From: PALSA-1296 sp038210275 | Lineage (GTDB): Bacteria; Bacteroidota; Ignavibacteria; Palsa-1295 | Length of the DNA stretch: 64,000 nt | Direction of reading: 5' to 3' | Assembly: GCA_038210275.1 (NCBI GenBank) | Contig: JBBQWV010000002.1 | Coordinates: forward strand, 1 to 64,000 | Shown: one piece after another, positions 16,537 through 24,523 of the stretch | How positions within the stretch are numbered: the first letter of the stretch is position 1 | Layout of the letters: the number at the start of each line of letters is the position of its first letter | Made by a program: the position numbers and the translations under genes | The notes under the pieces: generated by a model | The model's database searches: none | What the model was told of the DNA's origin: nothing | The model's input: the letters and a program-made list of their open reading frames with translations, nothing else

Positions 16537-17556
16537 TTAATTCAAAAGATAAGTTTTTTCCAAAGCAGTTAATACGATATTCACGATCCCTATCGGCAGC
16601 AACACTTTCCATCCAAGATTCATCAACTGATCGTAGCGAAATCTCGGAATAGTCCACCTGACCCACATGAAGAAAAAGATGAATGCAAAGATCTTTAATG
16701 CGAATGCTCCGATGCCAAGAACTGCCAAAAGAGTCGGGTCTAATCCCATCGTATGTAAGAACGGAACGTGCCAACCGCCAAGAAAAAGCACACTCATCAC
16801 GGCGCTTGCTGTGATCATGTTTGCATACTCAGCAAGAAAGAAAAGAGCGAACTTCATTGAGCTATACTCGGTATGATAACCGCCAACAAGTTCAGGTTCA
16901 GCTTCCGGAAGATCAAATGGCTGACGGTTCGTCTCGGCAAATGAAGAAATAAGAAAAAGCATAAAACCGAGTGGCGCTCTGATGATATTCCATCCACCGC
17001 TTATTTGCGATTGAATAATTCCGCCAAGATCAAGCGTGCCCGAAAGCATGACGACAGAGACCAAACCCAAACCGAGAGTCAGTTCATAACTAATCATTTG
17101 CGCACTCGAACGCAGTCCGCCAAGAAGAGAATACTTCGAACCGCTCGACCATCCGGCAAGTGTTATGCCATAAACACCGACAGAAGTGAGAGCAATTATA
17201 TAGAGGACTCCGATATTAATTCCGCTTGCAATAGCAAGTGAGTAGCTTTTCCCACCAAGAATAATTGATGAGCCGAAAGGAATGATCGCAAGAACGCTGA
17301 ATGCCACCACGATAGAAATAACCGGAGCAAGCCAAAAAATCCATTTTTCAGATTGACTTGGTTCAATATCTTCTTTGAGCAATAGCTTCAACACATCGGC
17401 AAGCGGCTGAAACAATCCGAACGGACCGACACGGTTGGGACCTATGCGATCCTGTAGCCACGCGCTTATCCAACGCTCTAAGAGAACGAGATAGGATACA
17501 GCAGTTAAGACTGTAAAGAGAACGATGACGATTTTTATAAGAGCTTCGATGAGCAT
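16537..17556 (-). CDS. nuoH: NADH-quinone oxidoreductase subunit H
   Basis: 339 aa, eight predicted membrane helices; forms the quinone channel and links the hydrophilic arm to the proton pumps. Family motifs: ERWISAWLQDRIGPNRVGPF (about 27-46), the acidic loop FAETNRQPFDLPEAEPELVGGYHTEYS (about 206-232; do not expect variation here) and RWTIPRFRYDQLMNLGWK (about 302-319). Normal length. It is 9 bp downstream of nuoG and abuts nuoI. Confidence 0.96.
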   Translation of the reverse strand: MLIEALIKIVIVLFTVLTAVSYLVLLERWISAWLQDRIGPNRVGPFGLFQPLADVLKLLLKEDIEPSQSEKWIFWLAPVISIVVAFSVLAIIPFGSSIILGGKSYSLAIASGINIGVLYIIALTSVGVYGITLAGWSSGSKYSLLGGLRSSAQMISYELTLGLGLVSVVMLSGTLDLGGIIQSQISGGWNIIRAPLGFMLFLISSFAETNRQPFDLPEAEPELVGGYHTEYSSMKFALFFLAEYANMITASAVMSVLFLGGWHVPFLHTMGLDPTLLAVLGIGAFALKIFAFIFFFMWVRWTIPRFRYDQLMNLGWKVLLPIGIVNIVLTALEKTYLLN

Positions 17557-17565
17557 TAGTCGTTT

Positions 17566-19332
17566 TTATGATACAGTTTCAACTTCTCTTTTGATTGATT
17601 CATCCGGCCAAGGTTTGCTCACAACGTCAATATCAATTAATTCTTTATAGTCAAAAGTATTAAGTTGATAGACTTCCTGATAAAACGAAGTCTTGATCTC
17701 TTTTTCTACTCCTGCAACCGGATGTCCGAAAGATCCGATCTTATCATAATCCAAACCTTTTAATCCGGCGACTAACGAAGCGGCTTTTTCAAAAACATCT
17801 TCAGTATAAAGATGTTCCGTTTTCATTCCAAGATGAATACCCACCATTTCGCATAATTGCCATGATGCAAGCGAATCAATTTTTCTCCCTTTTGCCCAAC
17901 GGTCAAACTTCGATGCGAATCTGTCAAGGCGAGATTGATTCATGTGATCGAGTCCGCGAACTTGTCTAGTGGTCTCGACAGCAGGTTTAAGTTTCTGCGC
18001 CCACCCTTCGAAGTTTACCAACACTCCTTCTTTCTCAGCCCATGATGAAGCAGGAAGAATGACATTGGCTTTCGCAGTTGTCGCCGATTCATTAGTTGCG
18101 TGGCAAGCGAAGAATTCTACTTTATTGAATACAAGATCAGTGCGCTGAATGAAATCATCTTCCAAAGCATAAACCATTTTGATCTTTCCTGATCGCAACG
18201 AAGCCGCGAAATCTTCGCCGAATTCCTTAATGCCAAGGAGTTTCAATCCATACGAATTTGGAGTTCTATCGGCGCGAATAAGGAGCTTCGCATCTTCTCC
18301 ATCATAGTGCGGAAAATATCCGATGGTATTCGATTTTGCTTTTGCAATTTCTAAGAAAGTAAAGTTATCTTCAATCGTTGCATAAGGCGAAGCGATGAAT
18401 GCGATCTCATCTGCTTTATACTTCTTGAAGGCATTTGCGATCGAAGTTGCAGCATCTTCGATAGATGAAGCGACAAGATTTGCATTTGTTCGCAACCACG
18501 CTCCGGAAATTCTATTATCGGCATTCACAGGAGGATATGCTCCCAGTCTGCCGACATCACACATCCAGAAGTCGTTAACGTTTGGATTCGGTCGCGGCTC
18601 AAGACGCATGATCTCATTATCACGAACTCCGGCGCGAATATTACATCCCCTTGCGCAATCAGGACAAATCGTTTCTGTGAATGACATATCCCATGCCCGT
18701 GCTTTGAAACGAAAATCACGACTTGTCAGAGCACCAACTGGACAAATGTCAATCACATTCATCGAATATGGATTATCTAACTGTGTTCCGGGATATGGTT
18801 CGATGGTGACATGGTCGCCGCGATCTACGAAAGTCAGAATAGGCTGGTCAGCAATCTCCTGTCCAAAACGAATGCAGCGTGAACATGAAATGCAACGCTC
18901 TGCATCGAAGAGCACATTTGGTCCGAATGGTACGCGCTTATCTTTATGAACTTTTTCTTCTTCGAATCTGGAAACGCCGCGAGAGTGATTAAATGCATAA
19001 TCCTGTAACTTGCACTGCCCGGCTTCATCGCAGATCGGACAATCAAGCGGATGGTTAATAAGAAGAAACTCCATAACATCCTCTCTGCCTTTGAGAGACT
19101 TTTCATTCTGCGTATGAACAACCATTCCTTCGGAAACTGTCGTCGAGCAGGCAATTGAAAGCTTCGGGATTTTCTCGACATCAACAAGACACATACGGCA
19201 ATTTCCGGCAACGCTCAGTGCAGGATGCCAGCAGAAATGCGGGATGTCAATTCCATTTTCGAGAGCAACCTGAATAACAGTCTGCCCTTGCTTTGCTTCG
19301 AAATCTTTTCCGTCTATAGTTACTTTCGGCAT
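17566..19332 (-). CDS. nuoG: NADH-quinone oxidoreductase subunit G (with N7 cluster motif)
   Basis: 588 aa, the large iron-sulfur subunit of the complex I peripheral arm. [2Fe-2S] N1b ligands are in HFCWHPALSVAGNCRMC (about 33-49) plus a following Cys; CPICDEAGQCKLQ (about 98-110) plus an upstream HPLDC supplies N5 and neighbours; ERCISCSRCIRF and CPVGAL supply N4. The motif CPDCARGC followed by 27 residues and another Cys (about 220-255) matches the extra N7 cluster known from E. coli and Thermus. The molybdopterin-like domain after it is short (E. coli NuoG is about 900 aa), as in many Bacteroidota-Chlorobi. It starts 6 bp after ald and leads nuoH and nuoI; the remaining nuo genes are not in the window. 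Confidence 0.95.
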   Translation of the reverse strand: MPKVTIDGKDFEAKQGQTVIQVALENGIDIPHFCWHPALSVAGNCRMCLVDVEKIPKLSIACSTTVSEGMVVHTQNEKSLKGREDVMEFLLINHPLDCPICDEAGQCKLQDYAFNHSRGVSRFEEEKVHKDKRVPFGPNVLFDAERCISCSRCIRFGQEIADQPILTFVDRGDHVTIEPYPGTQLDNPYSMNVIDICPVGALTSRDFRFKARAWDMSFTETICPDCARGCNIRAGVRDNEIMRLEPRPNPNVNDFWMCDVGRLGAYPPVNADNRISGAWLRTNANLVASSIEDAATSIANAFKKYKADEIAFIASPYATIEDNFTFLEIAKAKSNTIGYFPHYDGEDAKLLIRADRTPNSYGLKLLGIKEFGEDFAASLRSGKIKMVYALEDDFIQRTDLVFNKVEFFACHATNESATTAKANVILPASSWAEKEGVLVNFEGWAQKLKPAVETTRQVRGLDHMNQSRLDRFASKFDRWAKGRKIDSLASWQLCEMVGIHLGMKTEHLYTEDVFEKAASLVAGLKGLDYDKIGSFGHPVAGVEKEIKTSFYQEVYQLNTFDYKELIDIDVVSKPWPDESIKREVETVS

Positions 19333-19338
19333 TCCTAA

Positions 19339-20454
19339 TTACTTAATAAACTTCTTTGAATCTTCGAACGTCATTCCGAATGCATCTGCTACGCCTTTAT
19401 ATGTAACGTGTCCATCAATGACATTCAACCCCGCGCGCAATTCGGCATTGTTTGATATCGCTTTTTCGTAGCCTTCGTTTGCAAGTTGAACTGCATAAGA
19501 AAGTGTTGCATTGGTAAGCGCAACTGTCGAAGTCATTGGAACTGCGCCAGGCATATTTGCAACGCAGTAATGAACAACGCCATCGACAACGTACGTCGGA
19601 TTCTCATGTGTAGTCGGCTTACACGTTTCAATACAACCACCCTGATCAACGGCAACATCAACGATCACCGATCCTTCTTTCATATCTTTGAGCATTTCCC
19701 GAGTAATAAGGCGCGGCGCTTTTGCTCCAGGAATTAGGATTCCGCCGATAACAAGATCGGCTCTTTTGATGAGTTTGCGAATGTTATAAGGATTCGACAT
19801 CATTGTCGTCACATTCCTCGGCATGATGTCATCCAAATAGCGGAGGCGCGGAAGACTTACATCCAAGATCGTTACTCTTGCGCCTAAACCTGCTGCGATC
19901 TTTGCAGCGTTAGTGCCAACTATTCCACCACCCAAGATCACTACATCGGCAGGCTCCGTTCCGGGTACACCGCCGAGTAGAATTCCTCTTCCGCCTTGAG
20001 TTTTCTCTAAATATTTAGCTCCTTCTTGCGGAGCCATACGTCCTGCAACTTCGGACATCGGTATTAAAAGCGGAAGCGAGCCGTCAGTTTTTTGGACGGT
20101 CTCGTATGCAATTGCAATCGAACCTGATTTTACTATCGCATCGGTCAAAACTTTATCCGCAGCAAAATGAAAATACGTAAAGAGCAACTGTCCTTTGCGA
20201 ATCAGAGGGTATTCTACTGCGATAGGCTCCTTGACCTTCATGATCATTTCGGCGCGATTAAAAACTTCCTTCGCAGTTAGAATAATCTCTGCGCCGGCTG
20301 CTGTATAATCTTCATTTTTAAAACCTGAGCCAACTCCGGCATTGGTTTCGACAATGACAGAGTGCCCATGATTCTTTAAAATTTCTGCGCCGCTCGGAGT
20401 GAGCGCAACGCGGTTCTCATGCGATTTAATTTCTTTCGGTACGCCGATGATCAT
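19339..20454 (-). CDS. ald: Alanine dehydrogenase
   Basis: 371 aa from the ATG at 20452-20454 (MIIGVPKEIKSHENRVALTP), exactly the usual length; the reading frame continues upstream to 20625 but the extra 57 residues are not family-like. It oxidises alanine to pyruvate and ammonia with NAD, or the reverse. Seen: N-terminal substrate residues (ENRVALTPSGAEIL), catalytic His in YFHFAADKVLTDA, the Rossmann signature ILGGGIVGTNAAKIAAGLGA (about 170-190), and DVAVDQGGCIETCKPTTHENPTY (active-site Asp region). It lies 6 bp before nuoG on the same strand, so probably co-transcribed, feeding NADH to complex I. Confidence 0.95.
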   Translation of the reverse strand: MIIGVPKEIKSHENRVALTPSGAEILKNHGHSVIVETNAGVGSGFKNEDYTAAGAEIILTAKEVFNRAEMIMKVKEPIAVEYPLIRKGQLLFTYFHFAADKVLTDAIVKSGSIAIAYETVQKTDGSLPLLIPMSEVAGRMAPQEGAKYLEKTQGGRGILLGGVPGTEPADVVILGGGIVGTNAAKIAAGLGARVTILDVSLPRLRYLDDIMPRNVTTMMSNPYNIRKLIKRADLVIGGILIPGAKAPRLITREMLKDMKEGSVIVDVAVDQGGCIETCKPTTHENPTYVVDGVVHYCVANMPGAVPMTSTVALTNATLSYAVQLANEGYEKAISNNAELRAGLNVIDGHVTYKGVADAFGMTFEDSKKFIK

Positions 20455-20649
20455 AAGTAAATAGTTAGATATTATTACGCTATCTAAACAATCAAAAAAG
20501 GATTTTTGTCGCAGACTCAAGACGATTTTATGACAATTAAGATTCTTCAAAGTTGCCGGAGCTTCAGGAATCTGGAAGATGCCGATACCATAAATCGGAA
20601 TAAATTCATACCCGCCTCTTTTCATTGCTTATATTCGTAGTAGAAAATT

Positions 20650-21960
20650 ATGACAGCACCTGTAGGATTTACACCGGAAGTCTTTATTAAGGAGTTAAAA
20701 GCGGCGATGGAATTCGTCGAGCGGCGCGTTATTAACCGTTCCGAAGTCGTCGAGCAGATTTTTCTTGCGCTCCTTCTTGGAGAGCACGTACTCATCGAAA
20801 GCCGCACGGGAGTCGGAAAAACTTTGCTTGCAGATCAAGTCTTTGCAATGTTCGAAGGAGCGCGGACATTCAAAGTACAAGCCTCAAAAGAGCAGCAACC
20901 CGACACCTATTTCGGCGGACTTGACATTGAAGAGTTAAAAAAAGGACGCATCATCCATAACACCGAAGGCTCACTGATCGAAAGCGAGTTCGGCTTCATC
21001 GACGAAATTTTTGACGCAAATGATTATACATTGCGCGCCTTACTCACTACACTAAATGAACGAGCACTTGTTCGGGGCATTCAGCAAATGCCGGCGGCAA
21101 TTCATACCGTTATCTCGGCAACCAATTATCTCCGAATCTCTGAGATCACCGAAGCTCTTCTTGATCGTTTTCTTTTTAAAGCGCTGATTACACCGGATAA
21201 AGATCCGTTTGTTCAATATCAAATTTCAGAGCAGTATTTAAAAGCATCGGGAAACACACTGAAGCCGGAAAAGAAAATTTCTTATGAATGGCTTAAGTAT
21301 TCGAGTTGTATTGTGAAAGGCGAAGTCGAGGATAACATGATTTCGATGAGTCCGGAAATGGTGTATTTTACAAACCTCGTCATCCGTCATTATGAAGTGC
21401 AGCGCAACCGCATGATGCAAGAGCGTCCCCATGAAGAACGTGCACGGCATAAAGATTTTTACATTTCTCCGCGAACTCAGGCAAAAGCTCTTGATCTCGT
21501 TCGGGGACTTGCCTTTTTAAAAGGTAGAGCATTTGTTGAAAAAGGCGATGTTTGTCGGCTTCATTACTTACTCTGTACTTCGGGCATTCCGAGTGAAAAA
21601 GCACTTTTTCAAAAATCTTATGATACTTTAAACCACCTCTATGGTACATCCGGTGGTTTCGAGCAACTTGGACAAATGCTTATGCTGGAGGACTTACTCA
21701 GACGCTTCAAGAATGATCCTTCCCTCTTGAAAAAACCAATTACAGAATTGGAAGGGATTCAAGCTAAGCGATCATTGATGAGTTGGGCAAAAGAAACATT
21801 CGGCTCTGCTGATGCAGATGCCGAGCAGAAAAAGAGATTAACCGAGCGATTCCTCGCCCAAATCATGCCGGTTACTGAAGATCTTAAGCAGCTGAAGTTA
21901 CACCTTGAGAAGGAAATTAAGATTGTATTCGGAACAGAGGGTGAGCTTTTTTCGGGCTAA
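20650..21960 (+). CDS. MoxR/RavA-family AAA+ ATPase
   Basis: 436 aa, cytoplasmic chaperone-like ATPase. Walker A RTGVGKTLLA (about 55-64), Walker B GFIDEIFDAND (about 115-125), a sensor/arginine-finger segment ISATNYLRISEITEALLDRFLF (about 158-179) and a long C-terminal lid with helices to 436. MoxR proteins usually act with a von Willebrand A-domain partner in assembly of metalloenzymes or surface structures; no VWA gene is adjacent, so its client is unknown. Divergent from ald, with about 195 bp between starts. Confidence 0.88.
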   Translation: MTAPVGFTPEVFIKELKAAMEFVERRVINRSEVVEQIFLALLLGEHVLIESRTGVGKTLLADQVFAMFEGARTFKVQASKEQQPDTYFGGLDIEELKKGRIIHNTEGSLIESEFGFIDEIFDANDYTLRALLTTLNERALVRGIQQMPAAIHTVISATNYLRISEITEALLDRFLFKALITPDKDPFVQYQISEQYLKASGNTLKPEKKISYEWLKYSSCIVKGEVEDNMISMSPEMVYFTNLVIRHYEVQRNRMMQERPHEERARHKDFYISPRTQAKALDLVRGLAFLKGRAFVEKGDVCRLHYLLCTSGIPSEKALFQKSYDTLNHLYGTSGGFEQLGQMLMLEDLLRRFKNDPSLLKKPITELEGIQAKRSLMSWAKETFGSADADAEQKKRLTERFLAQIMPVTEDLKQLKLHLEKEIKIVFGTEGELFSG

Positions 21961-22236
21961 TTGAGGAATTACCATAGTATCTTAAGTTATTTGTTTTTAC
22001 GGGATTAATGCGCTGTTCAAAAATAATCTCTATATAATAGGAACTCTTAGTTCTGTGGTTTGTTTAAGGGGCGTATCTTGAAATCTTTTTCGTCACGGGA
22101 AAAGATAACTGCATTTACATTAGTAGCGTTACCTTCACGGGATAACGCAGTCATCATTAGAGAACTATCAACGCTGCCTTCGGAATTCGTCACGGAATTT
22201 TGACGCAGAGAATCACTAAAAAACATTAGAGCCGTT
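21961..22236. promoter_or_regulatory. Leader region with repeated TCACGG hairpins upstream of the 22237 gene
   Basis: 276-bp spacer. Three small hairpins present a TCACGG-type loop: 22083-22106 (stem ATCTTTT/AAAAGAT), 22126-22148 (stem GCGTTA/TAACGC, loop CCTTCACGGGA) and 22184-22199 (stem AATTC/GAATT). The middle one recurs at 22955-22977 upstream of the next gene with an identical 11-nt loop. A short GAACTCTTAGTTC palindrome lies at 22041-22053. Could be an RNA-level control region; this is inference. Confidence 0.45.
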
Positions 22237-22845
22237 ATGTCACTAAAACAGAACCGTTTTTCAATCCGCAGTTTTTGCGTATTTGTCACTTTATTCATGT
22301 GTTTCGCCGTATCTATTAGTCAGGCACAAGTACCTGTTAATGGTTCATCGCGTAGCACAAATCTTGCTTTCGCAACAGGAGGTAATAACAACTCTGAGTT
22401 TATTCGTGCCAATAGTGCAGTTACAGCAACTGTTACTAAGGTAATGCCTTCTGAGTCTGCAATTCCATTTGCGCCTACTTCAGCTTCATCAGCCCTCCTC
22501 GATATGAAGGGGTACGATGCTGATTTCACCAGAAGCTTTACGTTTAAGAACTCTTCATCCACTACTTATACTATCAACTCCATTGATTTTGAGAAGCAGG
22601 ACAATCTATTCGATTTCCGTTCTATTGAACCTGGCGAATCAATGCCGATGGATGTTGCCCCGGGAAAAACTTTTACGATTCGTGTTGCTTTCCATTCAAT
22701 GGATAGAAACAGACTCGCCACAAACCGTTTAACAATAGTTACAGAGCAGACCAAAGAGCCGATCATGTTCCCGATTCAGGCAATCCAACAGCCACTTTCG
22801 GATATGCCCTGGAATAAGAAGATCGCCGCAGCGCAAGCAAAATAA
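22237..22845 (+). CDS. Secreted Ig-like (choice-of-anchor D/ASH-type) domain protein
   Basis: 202 aa. Signal peptide about 1-31 (FCVFVTLFMCFAVSISQAQ). Residues about 90-190 form one beta-sandwich with the pattern of ASH/HYDIN or choice-of-anchor D domains: FTRSFTFKNSSSTTYTINSIDF, then PGKTFTIRVAFHSMDRNRLATNRL. Unlike its neighbour it has no T9SS sorting domain, so it may stay periplasmic or be a partner of the 23070 protein, which has the same domain type. Both genes are preceded by the same hairpin motif. A terminator-like hairpin (22868-22883) follows. Confidence 0.75.
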   Translation: MSLKQNRFSIRSFCVFVTLFMCFAVSISQAQVPVNGSSRSTNLAFATGGNNNSEFIRANSAVTATVTKVMPSESAIPFAPTSASSALLDMKGYDADFTRSFTFKNSSSTTYTINSIDFEKQDNLFDFRSIEPGESMPMDVAPGKTFTIRVAFHSMDRNRLATNRLTIVTEQTKEPIMFPIQAIQQPLSDMPWNKKIAAAQAK

Positions 22846-22867
22846 TTTGAGACGCTCTAAGAACGAT

Positions 22868-22890
22868 GAGGGAACCATCCCTCCGTTTTC
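22868..22890 (+). terminator. Terminator-like hairpin after the 22237 gene
   Basis: GAGGGA (22868-22873) pairs with TCCCTC (22878-22883), loop ACCA, followed by CGTTTTC. A second 11-bp hairpin (arms AGCCTTTTTTC at 22912-22922 and GAAGAAAGGCT at 22929-22939) lies downstream. Confidence 0.6.
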
Positions 22891-22954
22891 TTACTTTTGA
22901 GTTATCATTCAAGCCTTTTTTCTGCCACGAAGAAAGGCTGTAGAATAAATATTC

Positions 22955-22977
22955 TTGTTACCTTCACGGGATAACAA
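22955..22977 (+). promoter_or_regulatory. Conserved hairpin upstream of the 23070 gene (second copy)
   Basis: Stem TTGTTA (22955-22960) and TAACAA (22972-22977) around loop CCTTCACGGGA, identical in loop and inner stem to 22126-22148; the two outer base pairs differ in both arms in a compensatory way (GC.. to TT..). This points to a selected hairpin rather than chance similarity. Confidence 0.55.
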
Positions 22978-23045
22978 AATGCATCAATTCATGCTGCATC
23001 GTTAGATTAGCCACAGAATCTTCGAATAGCAGCTTACTTTCAGGC

Positions 23046-23071
23046 ATTGTCACGAAGCCCCCTTCGTCAAT
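23046..23071 (+). promoter_or_regulatory. Hairpin that includes the start codon of the 23070 gene
   Basis: ACGAAG (23052-23057) pairs with CTTCGT (23062-23067) around loop CCCC, extended after a 2-nt bulge by ATTG (23046-23049) with CAAT (23068-23071). The last A and T are the first two bases of the ATG at 23070. In RNA this would hide the start codon. Confidence 0.45.
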
Positions 23072-24509
23072 GAAACACAACAGATTGAATCTTGGTACGC
23101 TTTGCGCAAGCATTGCTGTTGCCGCAATAATTTTTTTATACAATTTTACCGCTGCCTTTGCGCAGCAATCTCCGAACGTTCTTGAAGTGAACGCTCAGTT
23201 TAATTTTGCACAAGTAAAAGTTGGCACAACGAAGTGCCTGCCTATGCTCGCAACAAATACGACGAACTCTTCGCTCATTATCTCCGGTCTGCATTTCATT
23301 ACCGGTTCGGATTTTTTTACTCTAACTGATACTACGCATTTTCCATTAGAATTAACAGTCGGGCAGTCTTTAGTCATTGGAAATCTTTGCTTTGCTTCTA
23401 AAGCTCCGAATAAAGAATTCATCGGCTATATTAAGGTTGATTATTCGCCTCAGTCACAGTCAAGCAATGGAGAGATACGTATTGCCGCGCTCACAGAAGT
23501 AGATTCATCATCATTACTCCCTTGCTATAGTGTTGCTTTCGATTCAGCATTATTCGGACCAGTATTCTATGGCGGTCAGTCTGTCCGAACCATGTTCGTT
23601 ACTAATAATCTTGATACTGTTCGTACTATCCGCTGTATTGATTTTACAATTGGTGATAATACTGCATTTGCCGGAACAAATAATCACTTTCCTCTTCAGA
23701 TACCACCTCATGCGACGCGCCAAATTCATGTAATGTTCATGCCACTTGGACCTGCGAAAGATGGAAGTGATAATTTTCGTTCAAAGGTGAAGATCGAGGC
23801 AATGGATGGTGGTGATGTATGTGCGCCTGATTATGATATTTATGGGACAGCAATTAAACCCACAGATATGAATACGATGAATCCCTTTGATCGTTCGTCA
23901 ATTCTTCCGACATTGAGAATGTCAGGTACGGATTCTATCTTCGGACAAACATTTCTTTTTGCGAGCACAGATAAAGACAGCCTCTTAATTAAAGCGATAT
24001 CTCTTGACAGTCAGTATGCTTTTTTTACACTTGAACCACTGAATGCGTGCAGTAATTTACCAATGACTGTTGCTCCCGGAGATTATCTGGCAGTGAGAAT
24101 TTCTTTAGCTGCCTCAAGTTCAGTCCTCTACCGTAATAAACTTCGGTTCGTTTTGGGAAATGGCATGGCGCCAATTGTTTTTAATGTTGAGGCAATGAGA
24201 GTCATGCCACAGGACGCAGTGAGTACAAACCTCCCTCAGAGTCCATCATTTACATTTTCAACCATCCCAAATCCTTCTTCGGGCAACATTGCCATTCAGA
24301 TATCAGGAGCGGCGAAGGCAGACATTGAGATATTCGATGCAATTGGTAAACTTGTGACTCTTGAAAAGGATATAACATCATGGATTTGGAACGGACGCTC
24401 TCTCGGCGGGTCACGCGTCCCTTCAGGTAATTATCTGATTCGTGCAACTTCTCGGGATAATAGCGGCACAGTCCTTGTCGAAACCAAACAAGTATCAATC
24501 GTGCGATGA
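23070..24509 (+). CDS. Secreted multi-Ig-like protein with T9SS sorting domain
   Basis: 479 aa. Signal peptide about 1-32 (ASIAVAAIIFLYNFTAAFAQQ). It has about three choice-of-anchor-D/ASH-like sandwiches: FNFAQVKVGTTKCLPMLATN (from 42), DSALFGPVFYGGQSVRTMFVTN (from 155) and DSIFGQTFLFASTDKDSLL (from 290), each followed by 'FPLxLxPGxxxxVxVxFxP'-type strands. The C-terminus is a type A sorting domain: FSTIPNPSSGNIAIQI, IEIFDAIGKLV and VPSGNYLIRAT. Likely surface structural protein. Converges with the 24524 gene, 14 bp away. Confidence 0.85.
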   Translation: MKHNRLNLGTLCASIAVAAIIFLYNFTAAFAQQSPNVLEVNAQFNFAQVKVGTTKCLPMLATNTTNSSLIISGLHFITGSDFFTLTDTTHFPLELTVGQSLVIGNLCFASKAPNKEFIGYIKVDYSPQSQSSNGEIRIAALTEVDSSSLLPCYSVAFDSALFGPVFYGGQSVRTMFVTNNLDTVRTIRCIDFTIGDNTAFAGTNNHFPLQIPPHATRQIHVMFMPLGPAKDGSDNFRSKVKIEAMDGGDVCAPDYDIYGTAIKPTDMNTMNPFDRSSILPTLRMSGTDSIFGQTFLFASTDKDSLLIKAISLDSQYAFFTLEPLNACSNLPMTVAPGDYLAVRISLAASSSVLYRNKLRFVLGNGMAPIVFNVEAMRVMPQDAVSTNLPQSPSFTFSTIPNPSSGNIAIQISGAAKADIEIFDAIGKLVTLEKDITSWIWNGRSLGGSRVPSGNYLIRATSRDNSGTVLVETKQVSIVR

Positions 24510-24523
24510 CAAACTTGTCACTT

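Noticed and set aside
19339..20625. Long form of alanine dehydrogenase starting at 20625.
   Set aside because: The extra 57 residues do not match the family; the ATG at 20454 gives the standard 371 aa.
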